Positions 12,403 through 25,612 of a stretch of DNA of 64,000 nt are shown here, piece after piece. The notes beneath the pieces are model-generated. The model searched no databases and was not told the origin of the DNA. It saw only the letters and a program-made list of their open reading frames with translations. The position numbers and the translations under genes are program-made. Origin of the DNA: Sipunculus nudus (lineage: Eukaryota > Annelida > Sipuncula > Golfingiida > Sipunculidae); the NCBI GenBank assembly GCA_026874595.1, contig CM049316.1, forward strand, positions 35,659,339-35,723,338, read 5' to 3'. Each line of letters begins with the position of its first letter. Positions within the stretch are counted from its first letter, which is position 1.

Positions 12403-15400
12403 GGGATAAATGTGGGAGGAACCGGATAAAGTGACAAAAGGTTTTGAAACATACCAGCAGTAAACCCATAATTTTGGAACTTGACTTGTGACATCCAGGT
12501 TTTAGTGTATGCAAAATGGCAGCCCCCATGAGCAGTTTCAAGAAACTTGGAGAAATAAACCTGTCATGTTTTGATAAGTGACTGGGGATATGATACAAAA
12601 TTACTCCATATAGAACACAGTATAGGGGAATATATGTATTATTTACACAGCATCACCTGCAATTAAAGCTAAGCATTCACTGTTATCATACAAGGAACCC
12701 AGTCTTATATCTGGGTTATATATTGTGGTCATAAATAGGGGTTATCTCAGCAGGCCTGGATATGTTCAGCATAGCAGCAGTCCCTGAGACTGCTGAATTA
12801 TATAATCATATATAACACAGCTGATTCTGAAACTGTGGCTTTTGTTTAATGGAAGTTGGGGTAATAATACAGCTATCCATTTTAGGATTTTTTTCATTTT
12901 GGTATGGAACATGTGTGTTTTGTGATATATAACTGACTGGACATACTGCAATGGTCCAATGGAAGCCACCGATAATTGCTCATACTTGTGACTGCATCCT
13001 GTCTGTGAGTTAGGTGTGCTTCTGTGTTTGCATTTACTGGGTAGGAGTCATAATGTGGCTTAAAAAATATTTTAAATTCTGGGACGAAGAACATTTTTTC
13101 AATCACATTCAATATTATAAATTATCACAAATGAAATTATAAATTAAACATCACTATCTCAACTCCTGGATAAATGCTACATTACTGAAACCTGTGAAAT
13201 GAGAAAATTTTACAAACAGGCAATACACTTTTGCCCTTGAGGAACCTTCTGAGAAAATTACATAAATTCACATAAACAACCAGCATGTTAACTTCATATT
13301 CTTGGGTGAACTATATATTCCTTTCAATTAAATATACAAAAAAATACAGAATTAAATATCACATAAAACTTTTAATTTTATTACAAAAGAACCTTATTAA
13401 AATTTACTTAATATGCAAATTAAGTGAATAAAGGTCCAACGTGTATTTGAAACCCAAGAAGATGAGCTAAATATGAGGTATATATATCTATAAACCAGAG
13501 GCCAGATTGAAGGTTTTGGAAAATAGGTCTTTTGGGTATGGATAGATAAGGGGTTTACTTTCACACATAAGTAGCTATATAAGCCCTGTCAGTGTCACAT
13601 CTCTTAAGTCTGGAGTACCAGTCCATATTGATTCATGTGTTTAGTTTACTCTGACACCTTTCCGCTGTATACAGTGACCTTACAGTTATACACGATCTTA
13701 TTTAAGTACTCGTGTCTACAATAAATACTCTAATTCTAACCCTATATACTGTGCAGGTCCCAGATCAGAATATACTGAGACCTCAAGGTAGACTAAACCC
13801 AGTTCTATGGAATTCTGTAAACAAAATAGCATTAGGGTATACAGTTAAAGGTGCTATTAACTGCTATATTGGGGCAACAAGGACAAGACACAGACTACTA
13901 AATTAGCAAATATAACAGGTTTCTGAACCTTGTGAGAAAGAAATCTAGAGTGCATGAGCACAAATAATCATTTAGGTGCAAGGAAAATATGCTTTGTGTA
14001 ACTGAGAAAATTTGATAAATGATTACTACTAAATCCAACTGACAATTAAAGCTGTTTACTTAACCCCTCCTTCAACAATTCAATGCAAAATGTATATAAA
14101 ATAATACTTCCTGTTATTCATAATTAAGCTGTGTTTCCACTTATTTGCAAATCCAATGAATCCATAATCCAAAGTGTGCAAAAATTCAGATCCAACTGTT
14201 TAAGACTATATTGTGTACATATGGATCAGGGAATAATTCAGGCATTTTTGGGATGACAATTATATATAACCACAATTCCAAGTAGAGCCTAAAGGTAAGG
14301 CCACTGAGTGTAGCTTTAACATATTATGTATATTAATTTGGCAAATTCTTTTTGAAAGGTCATCGGGTATCAAAAGAGAGAAAATATTGCCCATTTATGA
14401 AAACTTATGGATTGTGAACAACAAAGCAAATGTACCCATGCATGAAGCTTACAAAAGCATTTTTTACTTAAATCATTTAACAATGACAGAAAGTGTGTTA
14501 GGTGAAATTATATATTTGCACAATTAAGCTATATTACTTGATGGAGTGTACAAATTGTATAAAACTGACTGTCTAAAATGCATGGTGTAATATGACTGGG
14601 ACTAAGCTCATCACTTAAGCGGTGCCATACTAAACGCTGGTATTATGATGCCTTATGTTCACTTTCCATTAGGCGGATTTTACTCCTTAGTATTCTAAAG
14701 CCTGACTTGTTAATAAATGACTAGGGACCAAAGGGCTGATATGCAGACACACGTAATGTCAATGACACTCAGCAGATGCAATTCTGATTTGCCGAGCCGA
14801 TAGAAAACATGCATTGACTACAGGAGCAACCTCCCACAGGTTGTCAGTTTTAAAACGAGTCCTGTTTGCAAATGGGAAAATTGTATTCAGGAAACAAGAT
14901 TAAGCGATCATTGGTTTACTTAACTGAATTATATCAAGACTAATTATACAATCCTCAAGGACACTGAGTATTATTAAATCAATCATAAAACGGAATTTTA
15001 TTTTGTAATTATATAAGGGTATTATACAACTGTTGATCACTTGAAAATTCAGTAACCATCAATTAATGTTTGAAGAATAATAGTTTAACTTCTCAAGGAT
15101 AGCTGACATAATCAAGTCAGTCATTTAATGTCTAATAAATATACTGCAATATTCAAGTTATAAACAAATAATGAAGATTTTATGTGGCCACAGGTCACAC
15201 TATCATCAGTGGAATACTACAAAAGGCATCATTATGAAAACTTTCTAATTAAGACCACGCTACCATTATCAAATTATTCTGTACAACTGGTACTAATTTT
15301 GTGTAATTTGACGCGTTCTTATGAATTCCTTAACACACACCATTCTTTCTGTTAATTATTAATGATGCACAGCATCTGAATACATTCTACTTCTGCCTAT

Positions 15401-15613
15401 CATCACACAAATATACCAGGCAGTTCAATTATCAATACACTTTGGGCTCAAAGTTCAAATTTTCATACAACTGATATTGAACAAGGCAGAGATGTAAACA
15501 ACATAATTTCAAATGCATTATCCTATATCTAATACAATTAATATCTCTTCAAAGAAATGTTTATGGATGCTATTTGTTTTACAATGCTAACTGTAGACAC
15601 TAAACTGATTAAT

Positions 15614-15638
15614 GACACACACACACACAAACACACAC
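15614..15638. repeat. (CA)n microsatellite
   Basis: An interrupted run of CA dinucleotides (ACACACACACACAAACACACAC). Intronic. Confidence 0.85.
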
Positions 15639-16456
15639 TTGAAGCATTTTATAGCATTAAAAAAATATCCATGAAAAGTTTGAAGGATTTAAACAATTTA
15701 GGACAGAATCTATAGAGCACACAACTCTTTTTTCTTGATTCAAGAAACACCTGAATAATCCACACAGAATCTGACATGGGTGAAATTAAGACCTAAGACC
15801 AGTCTTGAAAATCCTCTGATGCAGGTTGCCCAACCGTATGACAGAAAAAGCCCTGCCAAAAAACTGTTTTCCCTTTTATTACTCATACCTGTCGACTTGT
15901 TGGGCGTCATTATTCAGTTAAAGGCACTTACATGCAGTTTGACAGTGTTTTTCAGTGTTTTGTTGGCTTCAAGACATTCCACCCATTGTGAATCAAGGAA
16001 AACAGTGTTTCCTAGCCAAGTGTCTCAGGACCGTTGAGACATATGACTTTGTTGTGCACCCATTTTTGCGTTGTATGGCAGTGTTTTGGCATTATTTGGC
16101 TTTTGTTTTAATTGTTTAGCGGTATTTGTTTGTGTTTGGCAGTAGAAATTGTCCAAATTAATGACCACACATGTTTGGCGGTGATTTAAAGGTGGTTGGC
16201 GGTGTTAATATGTCTCTTTATTTCTTGAATATGATCCCATTACCAGACACAGAAAAAACTGATTGGACACCAATATAAACATATGAAAAATTTTCTTTAC
16301 AAAAAAAATCCTTCACTCCTTATTGATTTTCTTGGGTGAGTGAAACCCCCAACAGAATTTATTTTTTTGACTGGCCTAAGTTAACCTCAATGTAGAATGA
16401 AAATGCATTGTAATGTATTTGTGATTGCTGAATTTGCATTGATACTGCCTAATTTC

Positions 16457-16490
16457 AAACAATGCATAATCTTAAACAATGCATAATCAC
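16457..16490. repeat. 17-bp tandem duplication
   Basis: AAACAATGCATAATC followed by TT and then AC, two adjacent copies plus a partial third start. The adjacent half-copy AAACAATTC begins at 16491. Confidence 0.75.
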
Positions 16491-17089
16491 AAACAATTCT
16501 GCATCTGCTGAGTCATGTTAAACATGTCTGGCAGCAACCTGTTACCAGCCAATTGAAAATCACTGACCTGTTCCAATACCTTTTGATGTATCACACTATG
16601 AGAGCAGACTAGGCCACATCTTTATATATTATTCATGTAAAACAGTCTGGTAATAAACTGCCTGGAATGAGAAATTCAGGTCTGCTTGTATTCTAAAGAA
16701 AATGTTTTGAGATAAGGCCCTCAAGCAGGACTTATTTCTAGTATATAGGTCAACAATATTACTCCTCATACACAGTCTTTCTAAATGAACTTGATGAACT
16801 GATCTTACTGAGAATTTTCTCTCTGTACTTCATGTTATGCACACTCTACGGAAAGAAGAAATTCTGTTTATATTTCATAAAATGGTGCATAATAATAAAT
16901 TATGACACAAAAAAAAACAAGCAAAACAGTTTGAATATAATTTATTTCTGATAAAAAAAATTATGATCCTGTCTGCACACATGTATACATATCTGCATAT
17001 GTCTTTTAAGCTGAATAATCTTACCTACAATAAATGCATATAAAGAATCAGAACAGGAGTGATTAATTTGGTTTTTACTACTGGTTATA

Positions 17090-17335
17090 ATCATTAATGC
17101 AAGGCATTCTATATGGCTCAGATGTCAGTGTTCTGTAGTCTGTGGGATTGGAGAAAACCAGAGAAACCCGAGTTTTGGTAGTCTGTGGAGGTGGAAAAAA
17201 CTGGAGGATAAAGAGAAAACCACCAATTTTCGATGGGCAACTACAACCCACTCTCATGAGTATCCATGCCGTGGATCCGACCCGGGTCATCAGCGTAGGG
17301 AGCCGTGTGTTTTACCACTTGACTGTCTAGAAACA
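17090..17335 (-). mobile_element. tRNA-derived SINE, minus strand
   Basis: Read on the minus strand from about 17333, the sequence starts with a tRNA-like head. It has AGTCAAGTGGTAAAACACAC (box A region) and, after about 30 bp, CCGGGTCGGATCC (box B region, like GGTTCGANTCC). Downstream come GAGTGGGTTGTAGT, AATTGGTGGTTTTCTC, a CCTCCA block and TTTCTCTGGTTTTCTCC. From memory, this is the arrangement of a widespread invertebrate SINE type with a GGTTTTCTCCGGGTACTCCGG-like central domain; here it has drifted. The internal promoter would have been RNA polymerase III type 2. No flanking duplication was confirmed. It contains open frames on both strands that are chance products. Confidence 0.7.
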
Positions 17336-17539
17336 ATTAAATGATGTGGTGAAAATACCCTATTAACTAAAGACTGATATTGTTTGGGAGATATAAGTAT
17401 TAATTATTGGTTTGGATGCAATAAAAAATTATCATTGAAGTGGTATAAACTATCAGGAGAAACATATTGATTATTGGCATGAGATTATCTAATAAATATG
17501 GATATTTTTTCCATGAAAAAGAGAGAATGCAACATTTTA
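17336..17539. other. Intronic spacer between the SINE and the tandem element
   Basis: AT-rich; nothing recognised. Confidence 0.5.
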
Positions 17540-18660
17540 ACTAGGGACCCATGGGTCTTGACGCTACGCTGAATTTGTCTATAAGAATATTTTTAAAGAA
17601 ATTTTTCAGTATGACAGTCTTGTGACCTTAATCAATGGCCTTGTGACCAAAAAATCTTAGAACTTATTATCTTTGAACTTGCAGCATTTAGATTATTGTA
17701 ACAATCTTTTAAAAATTGACCTTGGCTCTGACCAAGTAACCTCAAAATCTACAGATTTCCTCACTTTGGGCAAGTTAGCCATGTGTGAACAATGGAAAGT
17801 TTGGGATGAAAGTTTGATTTACAGTGCATCCACAATCTTTTTAAAGATGTGGCTCCTGTGACCTTCAACTTTGATCTCTTAACCCTGAAAATCAAAATGA
17901 ATTTACTTAAGTGGTCATTATTAAATCAAGTTTGAAGCCAATTTGTCTATCCAAAGCAGAATTATCATCCATAAACTAATTTGTAAATGGATGGGCCCTG
18001 TGACCTTGACCTTTGACCCTATGACCCCAAAATCGACCAGAATCTTCCCCCTTCTGGCAGGTTAGCAATATCTTGAAGACCAAAGGTTTCCTATAAAAAG
18101 TTTGGCTTCAAATGCATACACATTCTTTTAAAAGAAATGGGTCCTGTGATTTTGACCACTGGACCCCAAAATCAACACGGTTCTTACTTTCATGGTGAGC
18201 AATACACAAAATAAGTTTGAAACCAATATGTCAAACTAAACTGGAGTTATCATCTGAAAACTAACTCGTGAACAGATGGCCCCTGTGACCTTGACCTTGT
18301 GACCCCAAATTCATTTATGCTCTCCCCATACTGGCAAGTCAGCTAAATGCGCAAGATTGAAAGTTTGAGATGAAAAGCTTGGCTTAAAATTCAGCCATAA
18401 TCTTTTTAAATAAGCGAGTCCTGTGACCTTGACTTTGACCTTGTGACCCCAAAATCATATATGTTCTTGCTTTAGTAGTGGGCCATATGTAAGTCAAGTT
18501 TGAAATCTATATGTCAATCCAACCTTGAGTTATCATCTGGAAACAAATTTGTGTGGAAGGACAGATGGACAGCTAGACAGCTAGACAAACAGACAGACAG
18601 GCAGGGTGATTACTATGGGGCATCCACCTGTGATCAGTAAACACAAGGTTTTGGGACATA
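17540..18660 (+). mobile_element. Tandem TGACCT element (pearl/Helentron-like), alternating A-B units
   Basis: The body is made of six ~140-bp units anchored on (C)CTGTGACC at 17621, 17857, 17999, 18145, 18284 and 18422. Odd and even units resemble each other more than their neighbours. A-type units carry CCC.TACTGGCAAGT.AGC and AAAGTTTGG; B-type units carry TCAAGTTTGAA.CCAATATGTC and GAGTTATCATCTG. The array is thus an ABABAB dimer of about 277-288 bp, with unit A1 longer. It is followed by a GACA/GACAGCTA tetranucleotide stretch (18561-18606) and GTGATTACTATGGGGCATCC. Tandem core, tetranucleotide microsatellite and structured end match what I recall of bivalve 'pearl' elements, which have been classed with non-autonomous Helentrons. 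No protein is encoded. A-type and B-type units contain TGACCTTGA (18001, 18286, 18424). Confidence 0.65.
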
Positions 18661-18744
18661 AGATGTAATCACAGCTGAGAAACTGACATTATTGTTGTCA
18701 TTTCATAGTAAAAAAAATAGAAAAATATTTGTTAAAATATAAAA

Positions 18745-19076
18745 AAATACAGGTGGCGCCACCACTTTTAGGGAACTGACAAAACTAGTCATGGTCAATA
18801 TTCAAGGCAAGATTCATGACAATCCAAGCATCAATTATCAAGATATTGGAGGTTTTGTATCAAATTTTTTATTATTCTGGGGGTACTTTCAAGCCCCATA
18901 GCTCAGGTTTCCAAGGAGATTTTTTATTGACCTCCCTGGATGTTCACTTAGAAGTTTCTAGGTCCAGCAGTTACAATTTGTGCCCTGCTAACAGACACGC
19001 CCGCACGGCCAGAGGGACGACGGACAAAGCCCCATTCCTATACCTCAGTTGACTTACAGTCAGCTGAGCTGAAAAT
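18745..19076 (+). mobile_element. Non-autonomous element with GGTGGCGCCACC start and terminal hairpin
   Basis: It opens with the 12-bp palindrome GGTGGCGCCACC (18752-18763). About 240 bp of unique body follows, then a GACGACGGACAAAGCC stretch and a strong hairpin. The hairpin is CTCAGTTGACT (19044-19054), loop TAC, AGTCAGCTGAG (19058-19068), followed by CTGAAAATTA. The GACGGAC stretch, hairpin and A-rich end are shared with the other tandem elements in the window, so it is probably a single-unit or deleted relative. The palindromic opening recurs at 29079 and 33327. No coding capacity. Confidence 0.6.
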
Positions 19077-22000
19077 TAAATGAAGCATAACATTCTGCAA
19101 TACTTTCATGCAAGACAGACCTATTTCATAAGAATACAGTAATCTAAAAACTTGTTCAGCTTATGTCTTATTAATACCACATTTATTTTTTTCATACTGG
19201 TTGTCAGACCCATCGATGATCATTTAGATTCTTGTCACAGCAACTGAAAATCATATCAAGATAATTATATATAGTGCACGAATAATTTTACCCATATATT
19301 AAGATAAACTGTGCCATTTCTACCATCCAACAAGTGACCTATTGATTTATACCAAAGTTTGTTATGGGATTAAAAGAAATGGAGGCCATGTGAAAGTAAA
19401 TAAAGGCAATCTTCTAAATACCAATCTAGGTGGTTAGATTTCAAATGTGTTGTGTGCAGGTAGTTTTTGACATATACAATACATAAAGACATCAGTTGGT
19501 AAAGGTCGGGTTATGTTATTGCTAAAACCGACAAGGAATAGCGGGAATGAGTCTTCTCAGGTTGCCAGCGGGGAATGCTTGAAGACACAAACATGAAAAA
19601 AAAATTTGACTTGTAGATGATTGAATCTGAGGTTTCATGCTAAGTTGGCCTTTTGTCTTCCAGCCCAGCTGAGACCTCTTCTTCATAAGGTTCCTATATT
19701 TGGAATCTTGATGGAAATAGCAGTTGTGTTGTTTATGCACTTCTGATGTAGCCAGAATCAATAGGATTTTTTGTGTATATTATTTCTAAGAAATAGATAC
19801 TCTTGCTTATATTCTGCTGATGTAATTAATTCTGACAAAGGTGAACAAAATTTGGCTGGATCTTTTCATGACGCCATTGTACCTTTGTTAGTGCTGTCTG
19901 GCTCTGGCAAAGCCATTGTTCTGGTTTTTTTTTATAACTGTGTTACTATTTTGTTGTAAGCCATCTTCCTTTCACAACCCTTCAGCGAATAAAAGAGTCT
20001 TTTGATCCAGGCAACATACAAGACTGAAACAGGCACCAACTGGACTGGAGAAAAAAGACAACCATCACTGATGTCATTAATGCCTCAAAATACCACAGAG
20101 TCGAACTTGTATTATATATTTTATTCTGTGTGTATATGAAATGATCATGTATTTCTTATTTATAGAGATTAATGGTTGACTACTTCAGCATAGTTTGACA
20201 TGGAGAAACACATAACCAAGCTCTGAGGTTTCATCAAAATGTGGATATATCCAAGTTTATTGAAAATTTACAGATGGCTAAACGACACAAAGCTGGGATT
20301 TAGAAGCTGAGCCATGTATGGTTTTGACTAATCAATGCCTTGCTCAGAGGTATCCGCTGAATCAAACCTGGATATGGCTTTGCAGAGAATGACAGTCTGG
20401 TACATCTCATTTTTTTAATATAAAAGAACTGAATTTGTAGTTTCAAAATCTCAGTTCATGAGATTTGCTAATTCCCACTCAGATCTGAACCTGCATGGCT
20501 GCAAAATTAATAATAAAATGTTACTCCATGCTTCAGCAGTTTTGAGACAGGAATTTCTGTCTTTTGAATGGGGTGAAACTGTGAATACCCACATATATTA
20601 ATTAGTATATAACAATAATGGTAACTGAAGAAGCTGGCAGTTCCCTCTCCCCAGGCATGAGAAATGACCAAAGAGAAATTTCCAGATGATGGGTTGGGGG
20701 TTGAGCCAGTTTAAATATTATATATGCAAGAATAAGAGTAAAGGAGGTAAAATTTCCTTAAAATATCTTAAATGGATATTCCCAAATTTCCTGAAATTTC
20801 TCATGCCTGCCAAATTATTTTATCATATTCTTTAGGTAAATGACCCATTTTTGCACCAGTGATAGCAATAGTGCTGAATGGGCAATTCTAGAATACCAGT
20901 ATACAATCACAGAATGACTAATGTTACTTTGGAAATAAAATTCTTGGATCGAGAGATTTCTGTATTCATAATATTCAGAATGAGCAGATCTTTTATGAAA
21001 ATAAAAGCAAGACTTCCATTCTATTAAGTATTATTTGTCATACAACAACAGTTAAAATATAATACAAATACAGAAACAACAATTATAACTTAATTAAAGA
21101 CAATATTTTTTTGTCATTATATACATTCTGATGTAATTGTGTGAAATCATTATAAGTCTGCTTTAAAACTCAATGCCTGATAGTTAATCATCTCATAGCA
21201 CATATATGCAACTATATACATCAAATATTAAATCATATGTTAGTGTAGAAAATATCAATGAATATACTCATGACATAAGGTAGTGCCCAAAATTTTCAAA
21301 TTGGAATATTTTATCAATACCTGATGGTGTACTGTGATACAATGTTTGCCAATATTTCAACTGATTTCATTTATGAAACAAATTCTTGATCAACATATTT
21401 CTGATGCATTTATTATATAGAGGGATAAAGAGAGGTAATCATAACTGTTCATTTCTGACAGTGAACAAGTACTTAGACCATAGCCATTTCTATAATGGCA
21501 AAATAGTGGTTGTCATGAGCATCTAATATTGACAAATATTGACAATATCAATATACAAAATGATATCAAAACATTCAATATGTGGCTGGTTATACTGCAA
21601 AAAAATGACATACATCAATAATTATGTGAATCTCTCATGATGATAACTAGATGCATCAAAGCATATAACCTTTTGAACTGGCACCTCTGGATTACAGAAC
21701 TTGTATGATAATTGGCATGCAACATACAATGCAGGATAATCAGTAACAACAAACAGCATCTAAATCTGATAAACAGAACTGGAAGAAAATTTGGCTGCAT
21801 CCCTTATGCTACTGAGACAAATTATAGTGTCACAGACAAGTCAATGATCTCATCTTTCTGAGTCACATATCTAACACTCTGGAACATGTCAAAGCCAACA
21901 TGATAGAAGACTTTTTATTGATCAGGTGGTTCAGTGCTGCAGCTCTCAATAGATGATGATGACACACTTCAGGATTTTGGTGAAGTACTGATTGCTGCGT

Positions 22001-25000
22001 GCTGGAGTTTCTGGCAAATGTGACCAAGGACTCTTCTGATCACAAAGGACTCAACAAATGTAACTGTGTAATTACACATTCTTTTTTCACTCTAATTTCA
22101 CCATGTTTTAATGACGTTTTAAAAAATTAAGCAATTTATTTTACAACTCCAATAATAAACTTGCATAATTTCTTATGATGTTTAAGGAATTAAGAAAATG
22201 ATTCCATCCTGTACAGGCATGTGCATACATTTGTTAATGCCAATAAAATAAGAAAATTGATTAAAGGTATTTCAAACTGCAAGACAAGCATAATTTAACC
22301 CCCTTTTCATGATATTTGAAAATTTCTGAAATTTTATGATATTTTAAGCACCATACTTCAAATTTTTAATTCAATTCCTTTTTGACCCCTCATTTTCAAG
22401 ACTTCCTTACTCCTCAATTTAGTGACTTCATGACTGCTCAATTTAATGACTTAATTCATAACTGCTCAATTGGTGATTTTGTGACTCTTCCAATTTTGTG
22501 ACATCTTTACTTATGAGTTTCATGACTTCTTGACTCATCAAGCCCTACTTTTTTAGAAATCAGGCAGCACAGGCTAATAAAATCATTGACATCCTAACTG
22601 TTCTATAAATAATCAGTATTTTTACTTAACTTAAAATAATGTACTGTTATTAACAATAAACATACCTAAAAAAAAACTTTATTATGTTTCATAAGGATAA
22701 TCAAAAGATCCTACCATGACTGAAAAATGTGAACATTATGGGTAAACTCTAAAAGTAGTATTGCAGGCCAATACCATGGCATATGTACCTAATGACCTGC
22801 AAGGTACCAATATTTTCCCAGTTGCACTGGTAAGGAATGAAGACTGCAATTCACTAACATATCAAAATACCATTTCACCAGCAAAAGAGAATTCTACCAG
22901 TATTGAAAAATACCAGTATATCTGTTTATTTTGAATTTATCAGTGAAAGTAATATGTCTTGAGCATTAAAAATGAGAAGAAGATGATCTTCCAATTTAAA
23001 CCTGGCATCCATCATTTGTTTGGCAGCATCCCATGACACATCCTCTGACAATATTGATGAGCATGTCAGTTTGTATGCATTGGCTTCCAACTGTTTGTAG
23101 GGCACAAAGAGATACAGAAAAAACACAAAAAAACACTCCTGATTGGGTGGATTAGAACCCTGATTGATTGATGGGAAGGATTAATGATATCTTAACATGC
23201 TAAGTATCATTTCATATTCACAGAACCAGATAAACAACTATGTGTCTCCATTTTACCACCAGGTTCTTTTCTGGTACAAAAATAACCATGCTACTATGGT
23301 ATATCTTTTTACAAGTACAGGTAATGGCCTGCAGGTGGTGCTGACTACTGAACTGAAGATGAAGGTGACCATACCATAAAAAGATGTGTCATTGTTAACC
23401 CTTTAGGACTAGATTGCCACTATAGTGTAGATAGAGATATGAATATTCATGACTGGTAACATACTGTGTTGTTTAATCCAAAGGTGGCAGCATATGAGTT
23501 ATGTTTAAAACAGCATTTGCCAGGCATGATTCACACTGATACAGATATGTGGACCATTATGTTGTACTAAAATCAAACCTCAAGGTGCTGTAAAGGTTGC
23601 TGTTCATGAAAATGGCTTCTGATTATGACAGTTGTAGAGGTAATTGCCTCATGTCAAGTGATGACTGACCAATTCAGGAAGCTGCTAAAACAGTATAATA
23701 AACCTGTGTCCAGTGATGAGAATGTGAAGGGAGACATCAACAATATCATTCCTCACATACAAGCCCTTTTTTCCTGGATGACACCCTTTGGTACAAAGGT
23801 CAAACCTCTGATTCTTTCGATTCAGGCCAAACTTGTGATAATCTTTCACCCACTGGTGTTTTTTCTACCATGGGAGCAGAACAATATGAATAAAAATACT
23901 TCAAAGTATAATTACAATCATTAAGGTTTATACAGCAACATAATTATGGTCATGTAAGATTTCTTTGAGATCTTTGGGAAATTTAGTTAATGTTGTCATG
24001 ATATAAATTATATATATATTAATATTAAATAAATCAATAAATCAAAGTCTCAAAAGATTAGGCACTCTGAATATCCAATTAACATGTACAGATATAGGTA
24101 TAAATAATCCAGATTTCATAATCTGATGCAAGGACATTAGAGCCAATCTCTGAGGTCTCAGGTTTGATCAAGATTTTGACATTTCGTTTTTGAGGCTACG
24201 CATAACCATGGACCTGCCTTCCCCTCCATAGCAGCTCACCTTAAACAATATACCTTATAGGCTATATCTTATCCTAGCGATCACATAGTTTGGCCTCAGA
24301 CTTTACTTTGCAGACCTCAGTATCCTGTGCCAGTAGAAGTTAGTCTCACAGGGAACACAGAAGAGATATAAACTCCTCTATATATACCACAGCCTAATGG
24401 TTCCTCAATTTAAGGCAATCTTTTCTAAAAGCAGTCACCTAAAGAATGCCTTAAGGCAAATCATCTAAGGGATAATTAGCAAGCCATCTGTTCCCTTACC
24501 AACAAGAATAAAAGCATATTAAACTAATAAAACAAATGTGATGATAGACAATTGTATTGCCACTGTGTAAGCTCAGTAAATAACAGAAATCCTAGTTCAG
24601 GGATCATTATTCTTATGGGAGCATGATAAGGTATTAAGCTTTACTTTCCCAGCAGCCTCAAGTGAAAACATAATCAACAATTCATGGTAAAATGTAAATT
24701 TTAAAACCATGTAAAGTTGCTAATCTAAAGTGGATCCAAGCCTGCAACCCACCTGCATAACATGATCACCCTACTTTCACCACATCTTTCATTGGTCCAA
24801 GATCTAGAGGTGGTGATGTTAGCAATGTTTCACTGATACTGTACATGCATGAGGCTAGTTAATAATGCTGCATGAATGTCTGTAATGTTTGACACCTGTT
24901 CCCAATGAATTTAGAATGATAGGTGTCTAAAACATCAGCTGAGACAACAAAGGATGTCTGGCTTCACACCAACTAGATGTTGTCACTGTGACTGGAATAT

Positions 25001-25236
25001 GTCATTCTGATTTAAAGTCTGGTGTATCTGTAGCTCATATCTGTCACTAGACAATAAATTACACTGACACTAATTTCAGTCTGTGTCCAAGAGCACTTAG
25101 GCAGAACATAAAGGATCTTTTGATATATTAATGATTCCAGACTTTGTTAGTTTATTATTTCTCTAAGCTGTGTGATACTTAGTTATGAAGTTCAGGCTGT
25201 ATTAACTAGAGGTAAAAAGAATATCTAGGAAACAGC
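19077..25236. other. Giant intron, segment without recognised genes
   Basis: No exon is recognised. The longest open frames (99 codons at plus 23625-23924; 79 codons at minus 19522-19761) match no family I know. A degenerate short tandem pattern lies at 22400-22530. AT runs occur near 24001-24040. Other parts appear to be unique AT-rich DNA. Confidence 0.5.
22400..22530. repeat. Degenerate ~25-30 bp tandem pattern (CTCAATTTAGTGACTTCATG)
   Basis: CTCAATTTAGTGACTTCATG, CTCAATTTAATGACTTAATT, CTCAATTGGTGATTTTGTGA and CCAATTTTGTGACATC follow each other at roughly 24-31 bp spacing. They look like a decayed minisatellite. Confidence 0.5.
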
Positions 25237-25612
25237 TTATGTGGTCTATAGGGTTAGAGCACAGGGCTAAAAGCATGAGATTGTGAGTTTGAATCTCAGC
25301 TGAAGTGCAGTGAGATTTTTCACCGTCACCCAGGGTGAGCTTTCCACAGGATTAATGTTGAGACTGTGCCCAACAGTGGAGTTTAACTAACAAACAAGTG
25401 CCATTTTCAGGGTTCCTCAGTGTTATGACCCAGAAAAAGGGGGTGACACACCCAGGACCCACAGGAGTGGTACGCTAAGCCTGTTTGACCCCATGATTAT
25501 CGCACATAAGCCACTTTGAGGATTCTGAGGATCAATATAATACTTAGTTAAGCAAGCATTAACAAATACAGGCAGTTACCTCCACCAAGAAATCTTTAAA
25601 AAATAAAAGAAT
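25237..25612 (+). mobile_element. tRNA-derived SINE, family 1 copy a
   Basis: The tRNA-like head carries TGGTCTATAGGGTTAGAGCA (box A region, about 25243-25261) and GTGAGTTTGAATCTC (25283-25297; box B, close to GGTTCGAATCC). The body includes CACCCAGGGT, a GTGTTATGAC block (25420), ACACACCCAGGACCCACAGG and a 3' end GGCAGTTACCTCCACCAAGAAAT (in two parts) running into an A-rich tail near 25600. A second, more diverged copy lies at 41780-42130 and shares the body blocks and 3' end in the same order. That confirms one family of about 370 bp. The conserved 3' end is probably what the partner LINE recognises. Confidence 0.75.

Larger units (their letters stand above)
12403..17089. other. Giant intron, segment without recognised genes
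   Basis: AT-rich intronic DNA. A (CA)n run lies at 15614-15638. A GT-rich patch repeating TTTGGCGGTGTT-like words lies at about 15930-16215. A 17-bp unit AAACAATGCATAATC+2 occurs twice in tandem at 16457-16490. Open frames up to 85 codons have no recognisable domain. No exon is identified. Confidence 0.5.

Noticed and set aside
17142-17330. Overlapping frames on both strands at 17.1-17.3 kb
   Set aside because: They lie entirely within the minus-strand SINE.
17621-18560. Regular repeats considered as a CRISPR array or centromeric satellite
   Set aside because: Unit length near 140 bp without spacers, a eukaryotic context and a bounded element with a microsatellite end fit a tandem transposable element instead.
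23625-23924. 99-codon plus-strand frame with a fairly protein-like composition
   Set aside because: No motif could be recognised and no splice or polyadenylation signals support it; left as unproven.
24140-24240. CAGGTTTGATCAAG considered as a SINE box B
   Set aside because: No box A at the right distance and no second copy.
25237-25310. tRNA-like head considered as a functional tRNA gene
   Set aside because: The cloverleaf arms do not close, box B deviates and it continues into a SINE body with a second copy elsewhere.
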